From positions 186,001-250,000 of the forward strand of contig NZ_QXED01000002.1 of the NCBI RefSeq assembly GCF_003583365.1: a stretch of 64,000 bases of DNA, read 5' to 3'. The position numbers were made by a program, and so were the translations under genes. Below the pieces are notes generated by a model. That model had not been told where the DNA came from. It did not search any database and saw only the letters and a list, made by a program, of their open reading frames with translations. The first letter of the stretch is position 1, and each line of letters starts with the position of its first letter. Shown piece by piece: positions 51,764 through 61,583 of this stretch. Source of the DNA: Fibrisoma montanum (GTDB taxonomy: Bacteria > Bacteroidota > Bacteroidia > Cytophagales > Spirosomataceae).

Positions 51764-54700
51764 TTACCGTACGCGGATGCTGACGGCCGCTTCGTCGTCT
51801 TCGCCGGTGGTGTAGCCGTTGCCGGGCGTCGAGTCCGGATCGGCCGGCGTGGCGCTCTGAAGCTGGGACCGGATAGTGCCTGATCCACTCACCCGCACCG
51901 ACAGCGACAGCGAGGCCGAGCCGCTGGGCGGAATGTTCGTCAGCGTACCCGTAACCGTCTGTCCATTGACCGATAGACCCGTGGTGTTGGTTAGCTGCCA
52001 GCCGGGGGGCAGGAGTGTCTGCACCGCAGTCGACGAGACCGTCAGGCCGCCCCGGTTGCTGACCTGCAGCGTGACGGTAATGACATCGTTCGGGCTGGGT
52101 ACCTGATTGCTCACGAACGCGCCAAGGCTCAGGTCGGCTTTGGCTGGGTCGGGCGTAGGCTGGTTGCTCTGAACGGGTGGGAGGGGTGTCTGATTGGGAT
52201 TGGCCGAAACAATCAGCGGACCGGTGGCGTCGGCCGTGCGGAAAAGGACCGTGGCGGCATCATCCTGGCCGTCGCCGGTGCCCGAATCTGGCTGGCTGTC
52301 GGGGTCGGTGGCGTTGCTGGCCGTAAGCTGAGCGGCCGTGGCGAATGTACCCGACTGCACCGCTTTCGCCCGGAACGAGTAGGTTACGGCGGTGCCATTG
52401 CCGATGGTCCCGGCGTTCACCGTCACGACGCCGTCGGCCGCGCTGAGGCCGGGTGTCGACGTATCGACGAAGCTGAGACCGGTGGGCAAAAGGCTTCGGG
52501 CCACGACCCCCGTTGCATCCTGCGGCCCATCGTTGGTTACCCGAATCGTATACGTAACGGGCTGGTCGATCCTCGGCGTCCGGCTGGTGAGCTGCATGGT
52601 CAGCGACAGATCGGCCGTGCCGCCTGCGACGGGACAGAGCGTAAGCGGTTCGCTGGGCGGGCTTTCGACTGCCGGGTTACTGCCTGTAATCTTGATGCGG
52701 TACGTAGCGCCGGTCGACAGGTTGTTCGGAAGGGTTGCCGTAATGGGACTGCTGGTGCCAGTGCCGATAGTCGTGGCATTGGTAAACGAACCCAGCGCGT
52801 CCGACAACAGCACCGAAAACAGATTGCCGGTACCCATTACCCCTTCGCTGACGTCGAAGGACACGGCGAATGACTGACCGGGGCAGGGCGTTGCCGGCGA
52901 CAAACCCGTCTGGCTGATGATAGGAGGCACGGGCGCGGTGGCTTCCTGGCCAATGTACACGGTCTGACGGCCATCGAGCAGGTACGTTTCGATCTGGTAG
53001 CCGCTGCCCGTATCGCCCGTGCGCCGAACCGAGAGCCGGTAGCGACCCGGCTCAACGCCCCCCACGGCGAAGGCAACGGGGGAATAAAACCGCACAAAAT
53101 TATAATCGGCAAACTCCGGATAGTCGGGGGCCTGGGAGCGGGGTGGAGCCTGGTGCCAGGCCGAATCGTCGAACGGGCCGCCGTCGATACGTTCCATCCG
53201 GACATCGATCTGGCTGGTGGCTTCGACCATGATAAAATAACCGTGGCTGCCTGATTCGTACCGGTAGCCAATCCGAATGATTGATGGGTCGGGGGTACCG
53301 TTGTAAATAACCCGGCCAATCGTTGATTGAGTAGACGTAGGAGAGGTGTCGAAGGTGACTGTTACCGGCTCGCCCGCGTGGCCGATCCAGGCAGGTTTGG
53401 TGCCCACAGTCCGAATCTGGTAACTGCCCGGTGCCAGATTCGCCGGAAGCGTCACCGGCAGCGGGTTCTGTAAGCCGGGAGCCGACTCGCTCACTACGGT
53501 CCCGTCCGACGGCCGGATCACCTGCGCCTTGTACGTATTGTCGGCTTCGGTGGGGTTGTTGCGCAAAGACGGAATCAGAATGGTTTCGCCCGGTCGGCGT
53601 TTCACGGGCAGCGTATAACCGGTGGTCAGTAGGGTTGTCGGATCGGAGGGCGTGAAAGGCTGCGACTGCGCAAAAAACGCGTCGGTCAGGCTTTCGTTCC
53701 AGCGGTCGGTTAGCCGCAGCATACCAATCCCGCTGAAGTGAACGCCATCCCCCCGGCGGTTCTCGTTGAGCATATCGTCGGTCGATGGTCCGGGAAAAAC
53801 GTCCGGCACCTCCGCAATCAGCCGGTTCTGAGCCGAAATAACCGACGAATTTGTTGAGTTGTTGATGTAGCTCACCCGCGACACAAGCCAGGGCAGCCGG
53901 TTGAAGCCGGTCTGCTGCCGACTTTTATTGATGACGTACTGGATGTTGTTAAAATACTGCTGGGTACTGACACCGTTCAGGTTATCGCTTTCACCCTGGT
54001 GCCACAGTATGGCCCGCACACCGGTTCGGGCTACGTAGTGCAGCAACGCTACGCCCAGACAACGGTAGGGAACCGGTTGGTTGTAAGCCGGATCGTTGAT
54101 GCCCTCCGCCGACTGCCGCCACTCCGTACTGCTGGTTCCGCCCTGGGCCGCGCCCAGGAACAGCACCGGTACGTTCAGCCGGGCAACCAGTTTATCCCCC
54201 AGCGGCCCCCAGATGTAGGGAGGGTTGGAGGGGGCTATGTTGGTACCACTACTGATTTTACTGAACAGGAGAGGAAACATCTGTTCATCCAGAGCCCGCT
54301 CCTGCCGGAAGTCGACGCAGGAAACGCGGTCGTCGCCGGCCCCTAATCCCGGTTCAAAGCCGCCGAGTGCGTTGGACTGGCCCGCCACCACAAACACCTC
54401 GCCGATACCGACCCGAAAGACCTGCTTCTGCTCAAGGAGTGTAGCCCCGTTTTTAGCCCGGACATCGAGCCGGTACCACCCGCCCGAAGCGGTCAGTGGT
54501 CCCTGAAAGGCCGTGGAGGAAGCCAGCCGTGGAAGGGCTACCCAAGCAGTCGGCTGCCCCTGACCAGCCACCAGCGGTACCAGCCGGGCTTCAACGAGGG
54601 TTGCAGCCGGAGGAGCCGTACCCGTTACGATGATTGTGGCCTGATTAGCCGGGTTGCGCTGAAAGACCATCCGTTGTACCGGATTGGTGATGACCAGTTG

Positions 54701-54766
54701 AGCAGATAAAGAGAGCGGAAGTAGGCAGCCAGCCAGCAACCCCATAACCAGTACATGTAGTTTCAT
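51764..54766 (-). CDS. Secreted SGNH/sialate O-acetylesterase-like enzyme with DUF11 repeats
   Basis: 1000 residues. The signal peptide ends near LSLSAQ (residue 23). A sialate-esterase (SASA) domain covers about 120-380: VVAGQSNALGG with Ser131 as nucleophile, LWHQGESD as the block with the oxyanion residues, and GDGVHFSGIG with the catalytic Asp and His. Beta-sandwich segments follow, and two DUF11 repeats lie near 705-815 and 890-990 (LSLTMQLTSRTPRIDQPVTY and LSLGAFVSNQVPSPNDVITV). It probably removes acetyl groups from an extracellular glycan. No type IX secretion tail is evident. It is a single gene. Confidence 0.85.
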   Translation of the reverse strand: MKLHVLVMGLLAGCLLPLSLSAQLVITNPVQRMVFQRNPANQATIIVTGTAPPAATLVEARLVPLVAGQGQPTAWVALPRLASSTAFQGPLTASGGWYRLDVRAKNGATLLEQKQVFRVGIGEVFVVAGQSNALGGFEPGLGAGDDRVSCVDFRQERALDEQMFPLLFSKISSGTNIAPSNPPYIWGPLGDKLVARLNVPVLFLGAAQGGTSSTEWRQSAEGINDPAYNQPVPYRCLGVALLHYVARTGVRAILWHQGESDNLNGVSTQQYFNNIQYVINKSRQQTGFNRLPWLVSRVSYINNSTNSSVISAQNRLIAEVPDVFPGPSTDDMLNENRRGDGVHFSGIGMLRLTDRWNESLTDAFFAQSQPFTPSDPTTLLTTGYTLPVKRRPGETILIPSLRNNPTEADNTYKAQVIRPSDGTVVSESAPGLQNPLPVTLPANLAPGSYQIRTVGTKPAWIGHAGEPVTVTFDTSPTSTQSTIGRVIYNGTPDPSIIRIGYRYESGSHGYFIMVEATSQIDVRMERIDGGPFDDSAWHQAPPRSQAPDYPEFADYNFVRFYSPVAFAVGGVEPGRYRLSVRRTGDTGSGYQIETYLLDGRQTVYIGQEATAPVPPIISQTGLSPATPCPGQSFAVSFDVSEGVMGTGNLFSVLLSDALGSFTNATTIGTGTSSPITATLPNNLSTGATYRIKITGSNPAVESPPSEPLTLCPVAGGTADLSLTMQLTSRTPRIDQPVTYTIRVTNDGPQDATGVVARSLLPTGLSFVDTSTPGLSAADGVVTVNAGTIGNGTAVTYSFRAKAVQSGTFATAAQLTASNATDPDSQPDSGTGDGQDDAATVLFRTADATGPLIVSANPNQTPLPPVQSNQPTPDPAKADLSLGAFVSNQVPSPNDVITVTLQVSNRGGLTVSSTAVQTLLPPGWQLTNTTGLSVNGQTVTGTLTNIPPSGSASLSLSVRVSGSGTIRSQLQSATPADPDSTPGNGYTTGEDDEAAVSIRVR

Positions 54767-54848
54767 GAACTATGGCAATACAAGTGGTATGAATTATTAA
54801 AATATGTAATATCGATAATTTAAAGGAATCGTAAGACCGCATAAACGC

Positions 54849-54879
54849 AAAAAAGCAGCCCTGACCGGGGCTGCTTTTT
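54849..54879. terminator. Rho-independent terminator
   Basis: GCAGCCC and GGGCTGC form the stem with an A-run on one side and a T-run on the other. On the minus strand it ends the aspS-DUF4272 unit, about 117 bases after the DUF4272 stop. Confidence 0.85.
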
Positions 54880-54995
54880 ACAGAGCAAATTTCGTGCTGA
54901 GGACAACTAGTTTCGTAACGCATTGTCTGTGCGTACACGATTAATTCGCATCGGCTGCCTCAACGGGCAGGCTGGTAAACGGATTCAAGCGGATA

Positions 54996-56168
54996 TCAGG
55001 TATCGGTACGTACCTCATCCCAAGGTTGATCCATATAGCGTGTAAGCCAATTGAAGGCGTAATGACGCTCATACACGACGCTCGCGTTGAGGCCGGCGGG
55101 GGCCGGCTGGCCCATGACCCGAGCATTGACACAAGCCCAGTCCAATCGATACGTAATGTCTGCCTGATCCAGAAGGGTGGCTGGGCTTCGAAGCGTAGCC
55201 TGGGCGAGCATGGAAGCGTAATCGCCCGTACGTTGAATTATGCTGGCTGTTGCTGGTACGTCACAAATCTGATCGGGAAAGGCCAGGTCGTCCACGAACG
55301 ACAGCGCCCATAATAACACCCACAGGGATTCATACCGCCAAACGAATCGTAAGCGATCGTCGTCTGTGGGTTGAGCGATGTCTATAAACGCTCGTTCGAC
55401 CGGTGAAAAGAACGGAGCTGCGTCAAACCGTCTGATTACTTCCTGAACGATGGCATCTTCCAGACCTTCAGCCTTTACCGCGACAATAGCGAGGGCAATG
55501 GTGCGTTGGACTATGTCTTGTTTCGTCCGGGGTTGAAGCTCTTCGTCGGCAATAATGCATGGTAAATGCTCGATAACCGGCACTCCCCGTTCACGCAGTA
55601 CCGCCATGCTTCGATTCTTGCGGGCTACCTGCGATTCGTACAGGTTGTGCGGTGAGCGCTGATCGGCTTGTCCCAACTGGACAAATGCATCGGGCACCGG
55701 CAGGTCGTCGATTGCTGATTCACCGGCGTCATTCAAGACCAGTTGCCCTGTGTTATCAATAAAATGCGTGTTATCGATCAGCGCATAGCCACCAACGGCT
55801 TCTAAAAATCGAAGGATGTCGTCTTTGAACACCTCAACCCCGCCCGTACCAATCAGCACCAGCGACAGCTTTGTGTTCTGGATGATTGTCATCAACTTTT
55901 CCTGTACGTTCGGCTTATGAGCACGTATCGGGCCGGCGAGGTTCATGGCCCGTGTCAACACAGACGCAAACTCGTCATGACCAGCCGGACGGTACTGAAT
56001 GATCAACGCTCTTCGTTTAAACCAGCCCAACTTCCTTCGTACAATAGCATTCTCCCACTGGTCGGATGGACCATAGAACGAAAGAGGTTGCCCGGCGAAG
56101 GTTTGTTGAAGTAAGCTGGTAACGGTTAGCGAATCCTCCGCCGGGAGAAAAATGGTACAGTGAACCAT
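54996..56168 (-). CDS. DUF4272-domain protein
   Basis: 390 residues, no signal or membrane segment. The C-terminal two thirds match DUF4272: KNRSMAVLRERGVPVIEHLP, DIVQRTIALAIVAVKAEGLE, SPVERAFIDIAQPTDDDRLRFVWRYE and SLWVLLWALSFVDDLAFP. The N-terminal part of about 190 residues has no recognised domain. Families with this domain are cytoplasmic and uncharacterised. It begins three bases after the aspS stop, so it is co-transcribed and probably coupled, but nothing links it to aminoacylation. Confidence 0.85.
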   Translation of the reverse strand: MVHCTIFLPAEDSLTVTSLLQQTFAGQPLSFYGPSDQWENAIVRRKLGWFKRRALIIQYRPAGHDEFASVLTRAMNLAGPIRAHKPNVQEKLMTIIQNTKLSLVLIGTGGVEVFKDDILRFLEAVGGYALIDNTHFIDNTGQLVLNDAGESAIDDLPVPDAFVQLGQADQRSPHNLYESQVARKNRSMAVLRERGVPVIEHLPCIIADEELQPRTKQDIVQRTIALAIVAVKAEGLEDAIVQEVIRRFDAAPFFSPVERAFIDIAQPTDDDRLRFVWRYESLWVLLWALSFVDDLAFPDQICDVPATASIIQRTGDYASMLAQATLRSPATLLDQADITYRLDWACVNARVMGQPAPAGLNASVVYERHYAFNWLTRYMDQPWDEVRTDT

Positions 56169-56171
56169 CGG

Positions 56172-57968
56172 TCAGGCAACCGGCTTTATCTTCAGTTCGT
56201 CCAGTTGCGCCTGGCTGATAACCGACGGTGAATCAATCATGACGTCGCGGCCGGAGTTATTTTTCGGGAACGCGATGAAGTCGCGGATGGAGTCTGCCCC
56301 GCCGAAAATCGAGCACAGCCGATCGAAACCGAACGCAATGCCGCCATGGGGTGGTGCGCCGAATTCAAAGGCGTCCATCAGGAAGCCGAACTGAGCTTTG
56401 GCTTCTTCGGGCGAGAAGCCCAGCAAAGCAAACATCCGGGCCTGCAGTTCGCGCTGGAAAATCCGGATGGAGCCACCCCCAACTTCCGTGCCGTTGATCA
56501 CCATGTCGTAGGCGTTGGCCCGCACTGCCCCCGGGTCGGTGTCGAGCAGCGGAATGTCCTCGGGTTTCGGCGACGTAAACGGGTGGTGCATGGCGAACCA
56601 ACGGCCCTCGCCAGGGCGGTGTTCGTCCTCGCCGTATTCGAGCAGGGGAAAGTCGAGCACCCACAGGGCTTTGAATTCATCGGGCTTGCGCAGGCCTAGC
56701 CGGCTGCCCATTTCGAGCCGCAGTTCGCTCAGCTGCTTCCGGGCTTTGGCTGCTTCGCCGGAGATGATCAGGATCAGATCGCCGGGCTGGCAGGTTTCGC
56801 CTTCGCCGTTGAACCGGGCGACCCACTGCATCAGATCGTCTTCGGAGTAAAACTTATCGACCGACGACTTGAGCGTTCTATCTTCGTTGTAGCGGACATA
56901 AATCAGACCTTTAGCTCCGATTTGCGGGCGCTTTACCCATTCCGTCAGCTCGTCGATCTGTTTGCGGGTGTAGCTGGCTCCGCCCGGTACGCAGATGCCC
57001 ACGACGAGTTCGGCGGAATCGAACACGCCAAAGTTTTTGCCGGAGGTCAGGTCAACCGTATCGAACGTACCTTTCAGTTCGACGAACTTCATGCCGAAAC
57101 GCGTATCGGGTTTATCCGATCCGTAGAGGCTCATGGCTTCGGCGTAGGTCATGCGGGGCACTTCAGGCAGATCGATATTTTTCACCGTTTTGAAGAGGTG
57201 ACGTACCAGCCCTTCGAACATCTGAAGAATATCTTCCTGCTCAATGAACGACATCTCGCAGTCGATCTGCGTAAACTCCGGCTGGCGGTCGGCGCGCAGG
57301 TCCTCGTCGCGGAAGCATTTGACAATCTGATAATAGCGATCAAACCCCGACACCATCAGCAACTGCTTGAACGTCTGGGGCGACTGCGGCAGGGCGTAGA
57401 ATTCGCCGGGGTTCATGCGGCTGGGGACGACGAAGTCCCGTGCGCCTTCGGGCGTTGACTTGATCAGTACCGGCGTTTCGACCTCGATGAACCCCTGGCC
57501 GTCCATATAAATCCGGGTCTGCTGGGCCATCTTGTGCCGTAGTTCCAGGTTCCGGCGTACGGTATTCCGGCGCAGGTCAAGGTAACGGTATTTCATGCGG
57601 AGGTCGTCGCCCCCGTCGGTATCGTCTTCAATGAGAAACGGCGGCAGTTTAGCCGGGTTCAGTACGTCCAGAGCGGTGACCCGAACTTCGATGTCGCCAG
57701 TAGGAATATTCGGGTTTTTCGATTTCCGCTCAACCACCTTGCCGGTGGCTTTGACGACGTATTCGCGGCCCAGCGTCCGGGCGGCTTCAAATAAGTTGGA
57801 GGCCGAAACGCCTTCTTCCAGAATAAGTTGTACGAGACCGTAGCGGTCGCGGAGGTCAATCCAGAGGACACCGCCCTTGTCGCGGACGGTCTGAACCCAG
57901 CCGGCCAGGGTAACTTGTTGATCAACGTTGGACAGGCGGAGTTCCCCGCAAGTGTGTGTTCGGAGCAT
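56172..57968 (-). CDS. aspS: Aspartate-tRNA ligase
   Basis: 598 residues, the length of bacterial AspRS. An N-terminal OB-fold anticodon domain ([20 protein letters not shown]) precedes the class II core: motif 2 in [19 protein letters not shown], the bacterial GAD insertion domain at about 290-430, and motif 3 [10 protein letters not shown] near the C-terminus. It charges tRNA-Asp. The leader upstream carries a long stem-loop of 8-base repeats that begins eight bases before the ATG. Confidence 0.97.
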   Translation of the reverse strand: MLRTHTCGELRLSNVDQQVTLAGWVQTVRDKGGVLWIDLRDRYGLVQLILEEGVSASNLFEAARTLGREYVVKATGKVVERKSKNPNIPTGDIEVRVTALDVLNPAKLPPFLIEDDTDGGDDLRMKYRYLDLRRNTVRRNLELRHKMAQQTRIYMDGQGFIEVETPVLIKSTPEGARDFVVPSRMNPGEFYALPQSPQTFKQLLMVSGFDRYYQIVKCFRDEDLRADRQPEFTQIDCEMSFIEQEDILQMFEGLVRHLFKTVKNIDLPEVPRMTYAEAMSLYGSDKPDTRFGMKFVELKGTFDTVDLTSGKNFGVFDSAELVVGICVPGGASYTRKQIDELTEWVKRPQIGAKGLIYVRYNEDRTLKSSVDKFYSEDDLMQWVARFNGEGETCQPGDLILIISGEAAKARKQLSELRLEMGSRLGLRKPDEFKALWVLDFPLLEYGEDEHRPGEGRWFAMHHPFTSPKPEDIPLLDTDPGAVRANAYDMVINGTEVGGGSIRIFQRELQARMFALLGFSPEEAKAQFGFLMDAFEFGAPPHGGIAFGFDRLCSIFGGADSIRDFIAFPKNNSGRDVMIDSPSVISQAQLDELKIKPVA

Positions 57969-57976
57969 GTTTTAAT

Positions 57977-58068
57977 GAGTGAAAGAGCGAAAGAGTGAAA
58001 GAGTGAAATCGGACCGCCGAAGCGGAGCGACCTGGCTCCGAGTTTTTTACTCTTTCGCTCTTTCACTC
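57977..58068 (-). repeat. Stem-loop built of 8-base repeats in the aspS leader
   Basis: GAGYGAAA octads (plus strand, from 57977) and their complement form a 20-base perfect inverted repeat (57977-57996 with 58049-58068). The 52-base loop contains a second hairpin CGGAGC/GCTCCG (58023-58040). The 3' arm on the transcript ends eight bases before the aspS ATG, so folding could affect its translation. No T-box or known riboswitch core was seen. Confidence 0.65.
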
Positions 58069-58144
58069 TTTTACCCTTAGAAAGCTGGTTGCAAAGGTAG
58101 GGAGTTTGCCGCTACTGCGCAGCAGTTATCTATTTGCGCGTTCA

Positions 58145-58206
58145 TTGATTCACCCTTTCGCTCATTCACCGCCCGGCGACCCGGTCATTCACCCTTTCAC
58201 TCTTTA
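58145..58206. repeat. Direct repeats after the M20 amidohydrolase gene
   Basis: Two copies of ATTCACCCTTTCRCTC separated by a GC-rich 25-base stretch, at the 3' end of the amidohydrolase gene. The units are the same CTTTCRCTC octad type as the aspS leader hairpin 80 bases away, but here they are only in direct order. Confidence 0.5.
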
Positions 58207-59670
58207 CTTCCTATAGTCCAGCGCCGGGGCGCGGTCGCCGAGCAGGGCTTCGTATTTGAAATTGGCTCCGCGTTTCTGTTGCCATTCGGCGCGGGCTTTC
58301 TCGATCAGGGCGGGGGTTTTGTAGAGATCCAGCGCGGTCAGGGCCAGGGTTTTGGCGGCTACGAGCATACCTTTCTGGCCGATGCTCATACCACTGGCGG
58401 CCGTGGACTGCCAGCTATGCGCCGATGAGCCCGGTACCCACGTAGCGGTCTGGAGGCCAACCGTCGGAACGGCCCAGCTTACGTCGCCGACATCGGTAGA
58501 GCCGCCACTGGTCGCACTCTCCGACGCATCGCGGAAGTCTTTAACGAGGGCCGCGTTTGTGACGGGTACTTTCTGCCCTTCGCCGAAGGTTTCGCTGATT
58601 TTCTGCGCAAACGCCGTCTCCTCGGGCGTGTACTGGATACCGCCGACCGTTTGCAGGTTTTTGTGCATTGCTTCGGCCAGCGTCACGTTGGGCAGGAGGT
58701 TATAGACCCCGCCCAGCACTTCCCATCCCACTTTGGTGCCGGTGCCTTTGGCGGCTCCCTCGGCTGCGTTCTCGATGCGCTTCCAGACGCTCTGCAGAAT
58801 ATCGCGGTCCTTGTGTCGGGCGTAGTAATACACCTCCGCGAAAGCGGGTACGACGTTGGGCGCTTCTCCGCCTTTGGTGATGACGTAGTGAATGCGGGTG
58901 TCGGACGGAATGTGTTCGCGCATCATGTTCACCATGTAGTTCATGGCCTCCACACCGTCGAGCGCCGACCGGCCCCGTTCGGGCGAAGCAGCCGCGTGGG
59001 CGGCAATGCCCCGGAACCGGAACTTGGCGTTTTTGTTGGCCAGCGACGTACCGGCATCGGCGGCATTCTGCGAGCCCGGGTGCCAGTGCAGCACCACGTC
59101 TACGTCGCTGAACAGCCCTTCGCGGACCATGTAGACCTTCCCCGAGCCGCCCTCTTCGGCCGGGCAGCCGTACACGCGGACGGTTCCGGTATGCCCGGCT
59201 TTGAGCCAGTTTTTGACTTCGATCCCGGCGGCAACCGAGGCCGTACCGAACAGGTTATGACCGCAGCCGTGGCCGCCTTTCTGGCCCTGGATAGGCGTAA
59301 ATTCGGGTTTAGCTTCGGTAGCCAGACCGGGCAGGGCGTCGTATTCGGCCAGGATACCGACAACGGGTTTGCCGCTGCCATACGTCGCGACGAAGGCCGT
59401 CGGGATGCCGGCTACGCCCGCTTTTACGTCGAAGCCTTCTTTCTTGAGCTGTTCCTGCAGCAACAGTGAGCTTTTTTCTTCCTGATAGCCCAGCTCGGCA
59501 AAATCCCAGATTTGTTTGGAGATGCCCGCGTACTCGGCGAAGCGGTTGTTCAGGCTGGCGATGGCAGCCTGTTTGTCTCTGTCTGGAGCAGGGGTGGCTG
59601 ATTTCTTCGCCGACTGCGTATAGCCGGCCAATGGCAGCAGCAGGGCCAGGGTAAGTAGGTGTTTCTGCAT
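58204..59670 (-). CDS. Exported M20-family amidohydrolase (AbgB-like)
   Basis: 488 residues with a signal peptide (to about residue 19, ALLLPLAGYTQS). The metal-binding strings of the M20D group are present: GGHGCGHNLFGTASVAAG, a CPAEEGGSGKVYM glutamate motif, LHWHPGSQNAADAG, the dimerisation domain opening FRFRGIAAHAAASPERGRSALDG, and GSSAHSWQ near the end. The sequence is nearest to the aminobenzoyl-glutamate hydrolase subunit AbgB, but export suggests hydrolysis of an N-acyl amino acid or peptide in the periplasm. A 9-base palindrome sits just before its start. Confidence 0.9.
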   Translation of the reverse strand: MQKHLLTLALLLPLAGYTQSAKKSATPAPDRDKQAAIASLNNRFAEYAGISKQIWDFAELGYQEEKSSLLLQEQLKKEGFDVKAGVAGIPTAFVATYGSGKPVVGILAEYDALPGLATEAKPEFTPIQGQKGGHGCGHNLFGTASVAAGIEVKNWLKAGHTGTVRVYGCPAEEGGSGKVYMVREGLFSDVDVVLHWHPGSQNAADAGTSLANKNAKFRFRGIAAHAAASPERGRSALDGVEAMNYMVNMMREHIPSDTRIHYVITKGGEAPNVVPAFAEVYYYARHKDRDILQSVWKRIENAAEGAAKGTGTKVGWEVLGGVYNLLPNVTLAEAMHKNLQTVGGIQYTPEETAFAQKISETFGEGQKVPVTNAALVKDFRDASESATSGGSTDVGDVSWAVPTVGLQTATWVPGSSAHSWQSTAASGMSIGQKGMLVAAKTLALTALDLYKTPALIEKARAEWQQKRGANFKYEALLGDRAPALDYRK

Positions 59671-59678
59671 AGCGGTTG

Positions 59679-59705
59679 TATCAATTCGTGGGTTGTGAAT
59701 TGATA
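59679..59705. promoter_or_regulatory. Operator-like palindrome before the amidohydrolase gene
   Basis: TATCAATTC and GAATTGATA form a perfect 9-base inverted repeat with a 9-base centre. It ends eight bases before the amidohydrolase ATG on the minus strand, so either a bound repressor or the RNA hairpin could control that gene. Confidence 0.45.
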
Positions 59706-59752
59706 AAAATAGGGAAGAAGCAGAGAAAACAATACGAACGTGTACCGGAATA

Positions 59753-60490
59753 TTACCGCAACAACGACAGTAGCCGCTCCAAAGCGGCCTGAACCGTATC
59801 GGCTACCAGCCGTATGAAATCGCTTTTGTCGCCGGACGTTTGGGCCGTTTCCAGGGCGTTGTAATACGTAATTCGGGCATCAGCATCGCCCTTGAGAATA
59901 GCCAGTGGAAAGCCATGACGAAGCAAGATCAGATTCATGATTAACCGCGCCGTTCTACCATTGCCATCGATAAACGGATGAATAGTGACAAGGCGTTCGT
60001 GAAGTTCGGCTGCCAGCACTACTGGATGAAGTGACTTTGTTTCGTTCTCATACCAATGAAAAAGGTCTTCCATTTGCCTGGCCACCAAATAAGGCTGAGG
60101 GGGTACGAACCGACTACCGCGAATCAGGACCGGAACCTGCCGATACCGACCAGCATTTTCCCGGTCAATCCCACGCAGAATCAGACTATGCAAATCCAGC
60201 AGGACCCGCTCTGACAAGTTAACACGCTGCTGTACAATATCTTTCATGTAGTCGAGAGCATCGCGGTGGTTAATGGCTTCCAGATGGTCTTTCAGCGGTT
60301 TCCCCCCGATGGTTAGTCCCTCATTGAGGACCAGGTCCGTCTCACGCAGGGTTAGCGTATTGCCCTCAATGCGGTTGCTTTCGTAGGTATATTCCAACTC
60401 CAGCGCCTGCCGAATGCGGTCGTTGTCACGATGACGTACGGTGTCGAGCTGGGCTTTAAGCTGGTCTAAATGGTCGAGCTGGGATTGCAT
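59753..60490 (-). CDS. Fic-family AMP-transferase-type protein with N-terminal inhibitory helix
   Basis: 245 residues. The Fic core motif HPFIDGNGR is at 171-179, with the catalytic His, the metal-binding Asp and the phosphate-binding loop intact. The inhibitory motif (S/T)xxxE(G/N) is seen as SNRIEG at 38-43, in front of the core, as in class II Fic proteins that restrain themselves. These enzymes usually transfer AMP from ATP to a protein hydroxyl. There is no separate antitoxin gene. It is divergent from the HNH nuclease gene with 112 bases between the starts. Confidence 0.93.
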   Translation of the reverse strand: MQSQLDHLDQLKAQLDTVRHRDNDRIRQALELEYTYESNRIEGNTLTLRETDLVLNEGLTIGGKPLKDHLEAINHRDALDYMKDIVQQRVNLSERVLLDLHSLILRGIDRENAGRYRQVPVLIRGSRFVPPQPYLVARQMEDLFHWYENETKSLHPVVLAAELHERLVTIHPFIDGNGRTARLIMNLILLRHGFPLAILKGDADARITYYNALETAQTSGDKSDFIRLVADTVQAALERLLSLLR

Positions 60491-60602
60491 GACGAATGAA
60501 GCTGGTAAAACGCAAGTGTGTTTTGTTGCTTAGCAAGCTACAAATTGTGTCTTTGCTGAATGGTAAATTTTACATCTTTGTAGAAGTAGCTATTCTTAAT
60601 GC

Positions 60603-61583
60603 ATGTCTGAAAACGCACTAACCTACTACCTCTACGCCTTTACCCATCTCAAGTTTGATAAGAGTAAAGGCGACGCTCCACACAAGCCTGTTCTGTTAAT
60701 AAGCATCCTGCAAGCGTTTGAACGTAAACTCATTGCTGATAGCCAGATTTACATCACGCCCGAACTGACTGATCTGTTCAAAACGAATTGGAACTTACTT
60801 GTAACAACTAATCATACACTAGGTTTTGCGCTGCCGTTCTATCATCTTAAAAACGAAAGAGGTGGTTGGTGGGAATTGGTACCTAAGCCTGGCTGTGAGA
60901 TTTGGTTGCAGAATGCTGGTTCAATGAAGACATTCGGTAACCTAAACGCGGCCGTTGCTTACGCTGAGATTGACCAAAATCTAACTATACTACTGAAAGA
61001 CGAGCAATCACGTACCGTTTTGAAACAAGCCCTGCTGGAAACTTACTTTCCTGGTCAAGTTTTCACCAATCCAGGCTTTCCGAATAATCATTTGAACGAC
61101 TTGAAACGCGAAATGCTGGAGGAGTCGCCGGCCGAATACATCGCTAAGTTAAAGAGTTTAAAGACGAGGCTTGATCCAGAAACGTATCAAATCGAAGTGT
61201 ACTCACGCGATTCTATCTTTCGCCGGGAAATCGTCCGGCTCTACGACGATATGTGCTGTATTACCGGTGCTCGTGTATCAGCCCCCTATTCGTTTTCTAT
61301 GGTTGATGCCTGTCATATTGTACCGTTTTACAAGACGTTCAATAACCATCCAGCCAATGGCATCGCCCTCTGTCCAAACCTTCACCGGGCGTTTGATAAA
61401 GGTGCTATTTCAATTGATGATGACTATTGTGTGATTGTTTCGACCACGTTTGTTGAGAGTGAAAACAGTGCATATAATTTGAAAATGCTGGCAGGAACAC
61501 AAATTCATTTACCGAAAGACGAGCAGTTTTTACCTGATTTGAAAGCGTTTGCGTGGCATCGGGAGCATACCTACAAAGGCTAA
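60603..61583 (+). CDS. HNH endonuclease with an N-terminal PHKP-type domain, possible modification-dependent nuclease
   Basis: 326 residues. The C-terminal HNH_2-type nuclease is intact: CCITG at 218-222, ACHIVPF at 236-242 with the catalytic His, and HPANGIALCPNLHRAFDKG at 249-267. The N-terminal 100 residues carry GDAPHKPVLLISILQAFE and a WWEL string; this arrangement resembles the sulfur-binding domain of ScoMcrA-type type IV restriction enzymes, which recognise phosphorothioate DNA. That assignment is inference from motif resemblance. No methyltransferase gene is adjacent. Codon use is more AT-rich than in the neighbouring core genes, suggesting recent acquisition. Confidence 0.8.
   Translation: MSENALTYYLYAFTHLKFDKSKGDAPHKPVLLISILQAFERKLIADSQIYITPELTDLFKTNWNLLVTTNHTLGFALPFYHLKNERGGWWELVPKPGCEIWLQNAGSMKTFGNLNAAVAYAEIDQNLTILLKDEQSRTVLKQALLETYFPGQVFTNPGFPNNHLNDLKREMLEESPAEYIAKLKSLKTRLDPETYQIEVYSRDSIFRREIVRLYDDMCCITGARVSAPYSFSMVDACHIVPFYKTFNNHPANGIALCPNLHRAFDKGAISIDDDYCVIVSTTFVESENSAYNLKMLAGTQIHLPKDEQFLPDLKAFAWHREHTYKG

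Noticed and set aside
57969-58203. aspS leader considered as a T-box or other known riboswitch
   Set aside because: No specifier loop, antiterminator or T-box sequence; T-boxes are not typical of this phylum. The hairpin is built from simple octads.
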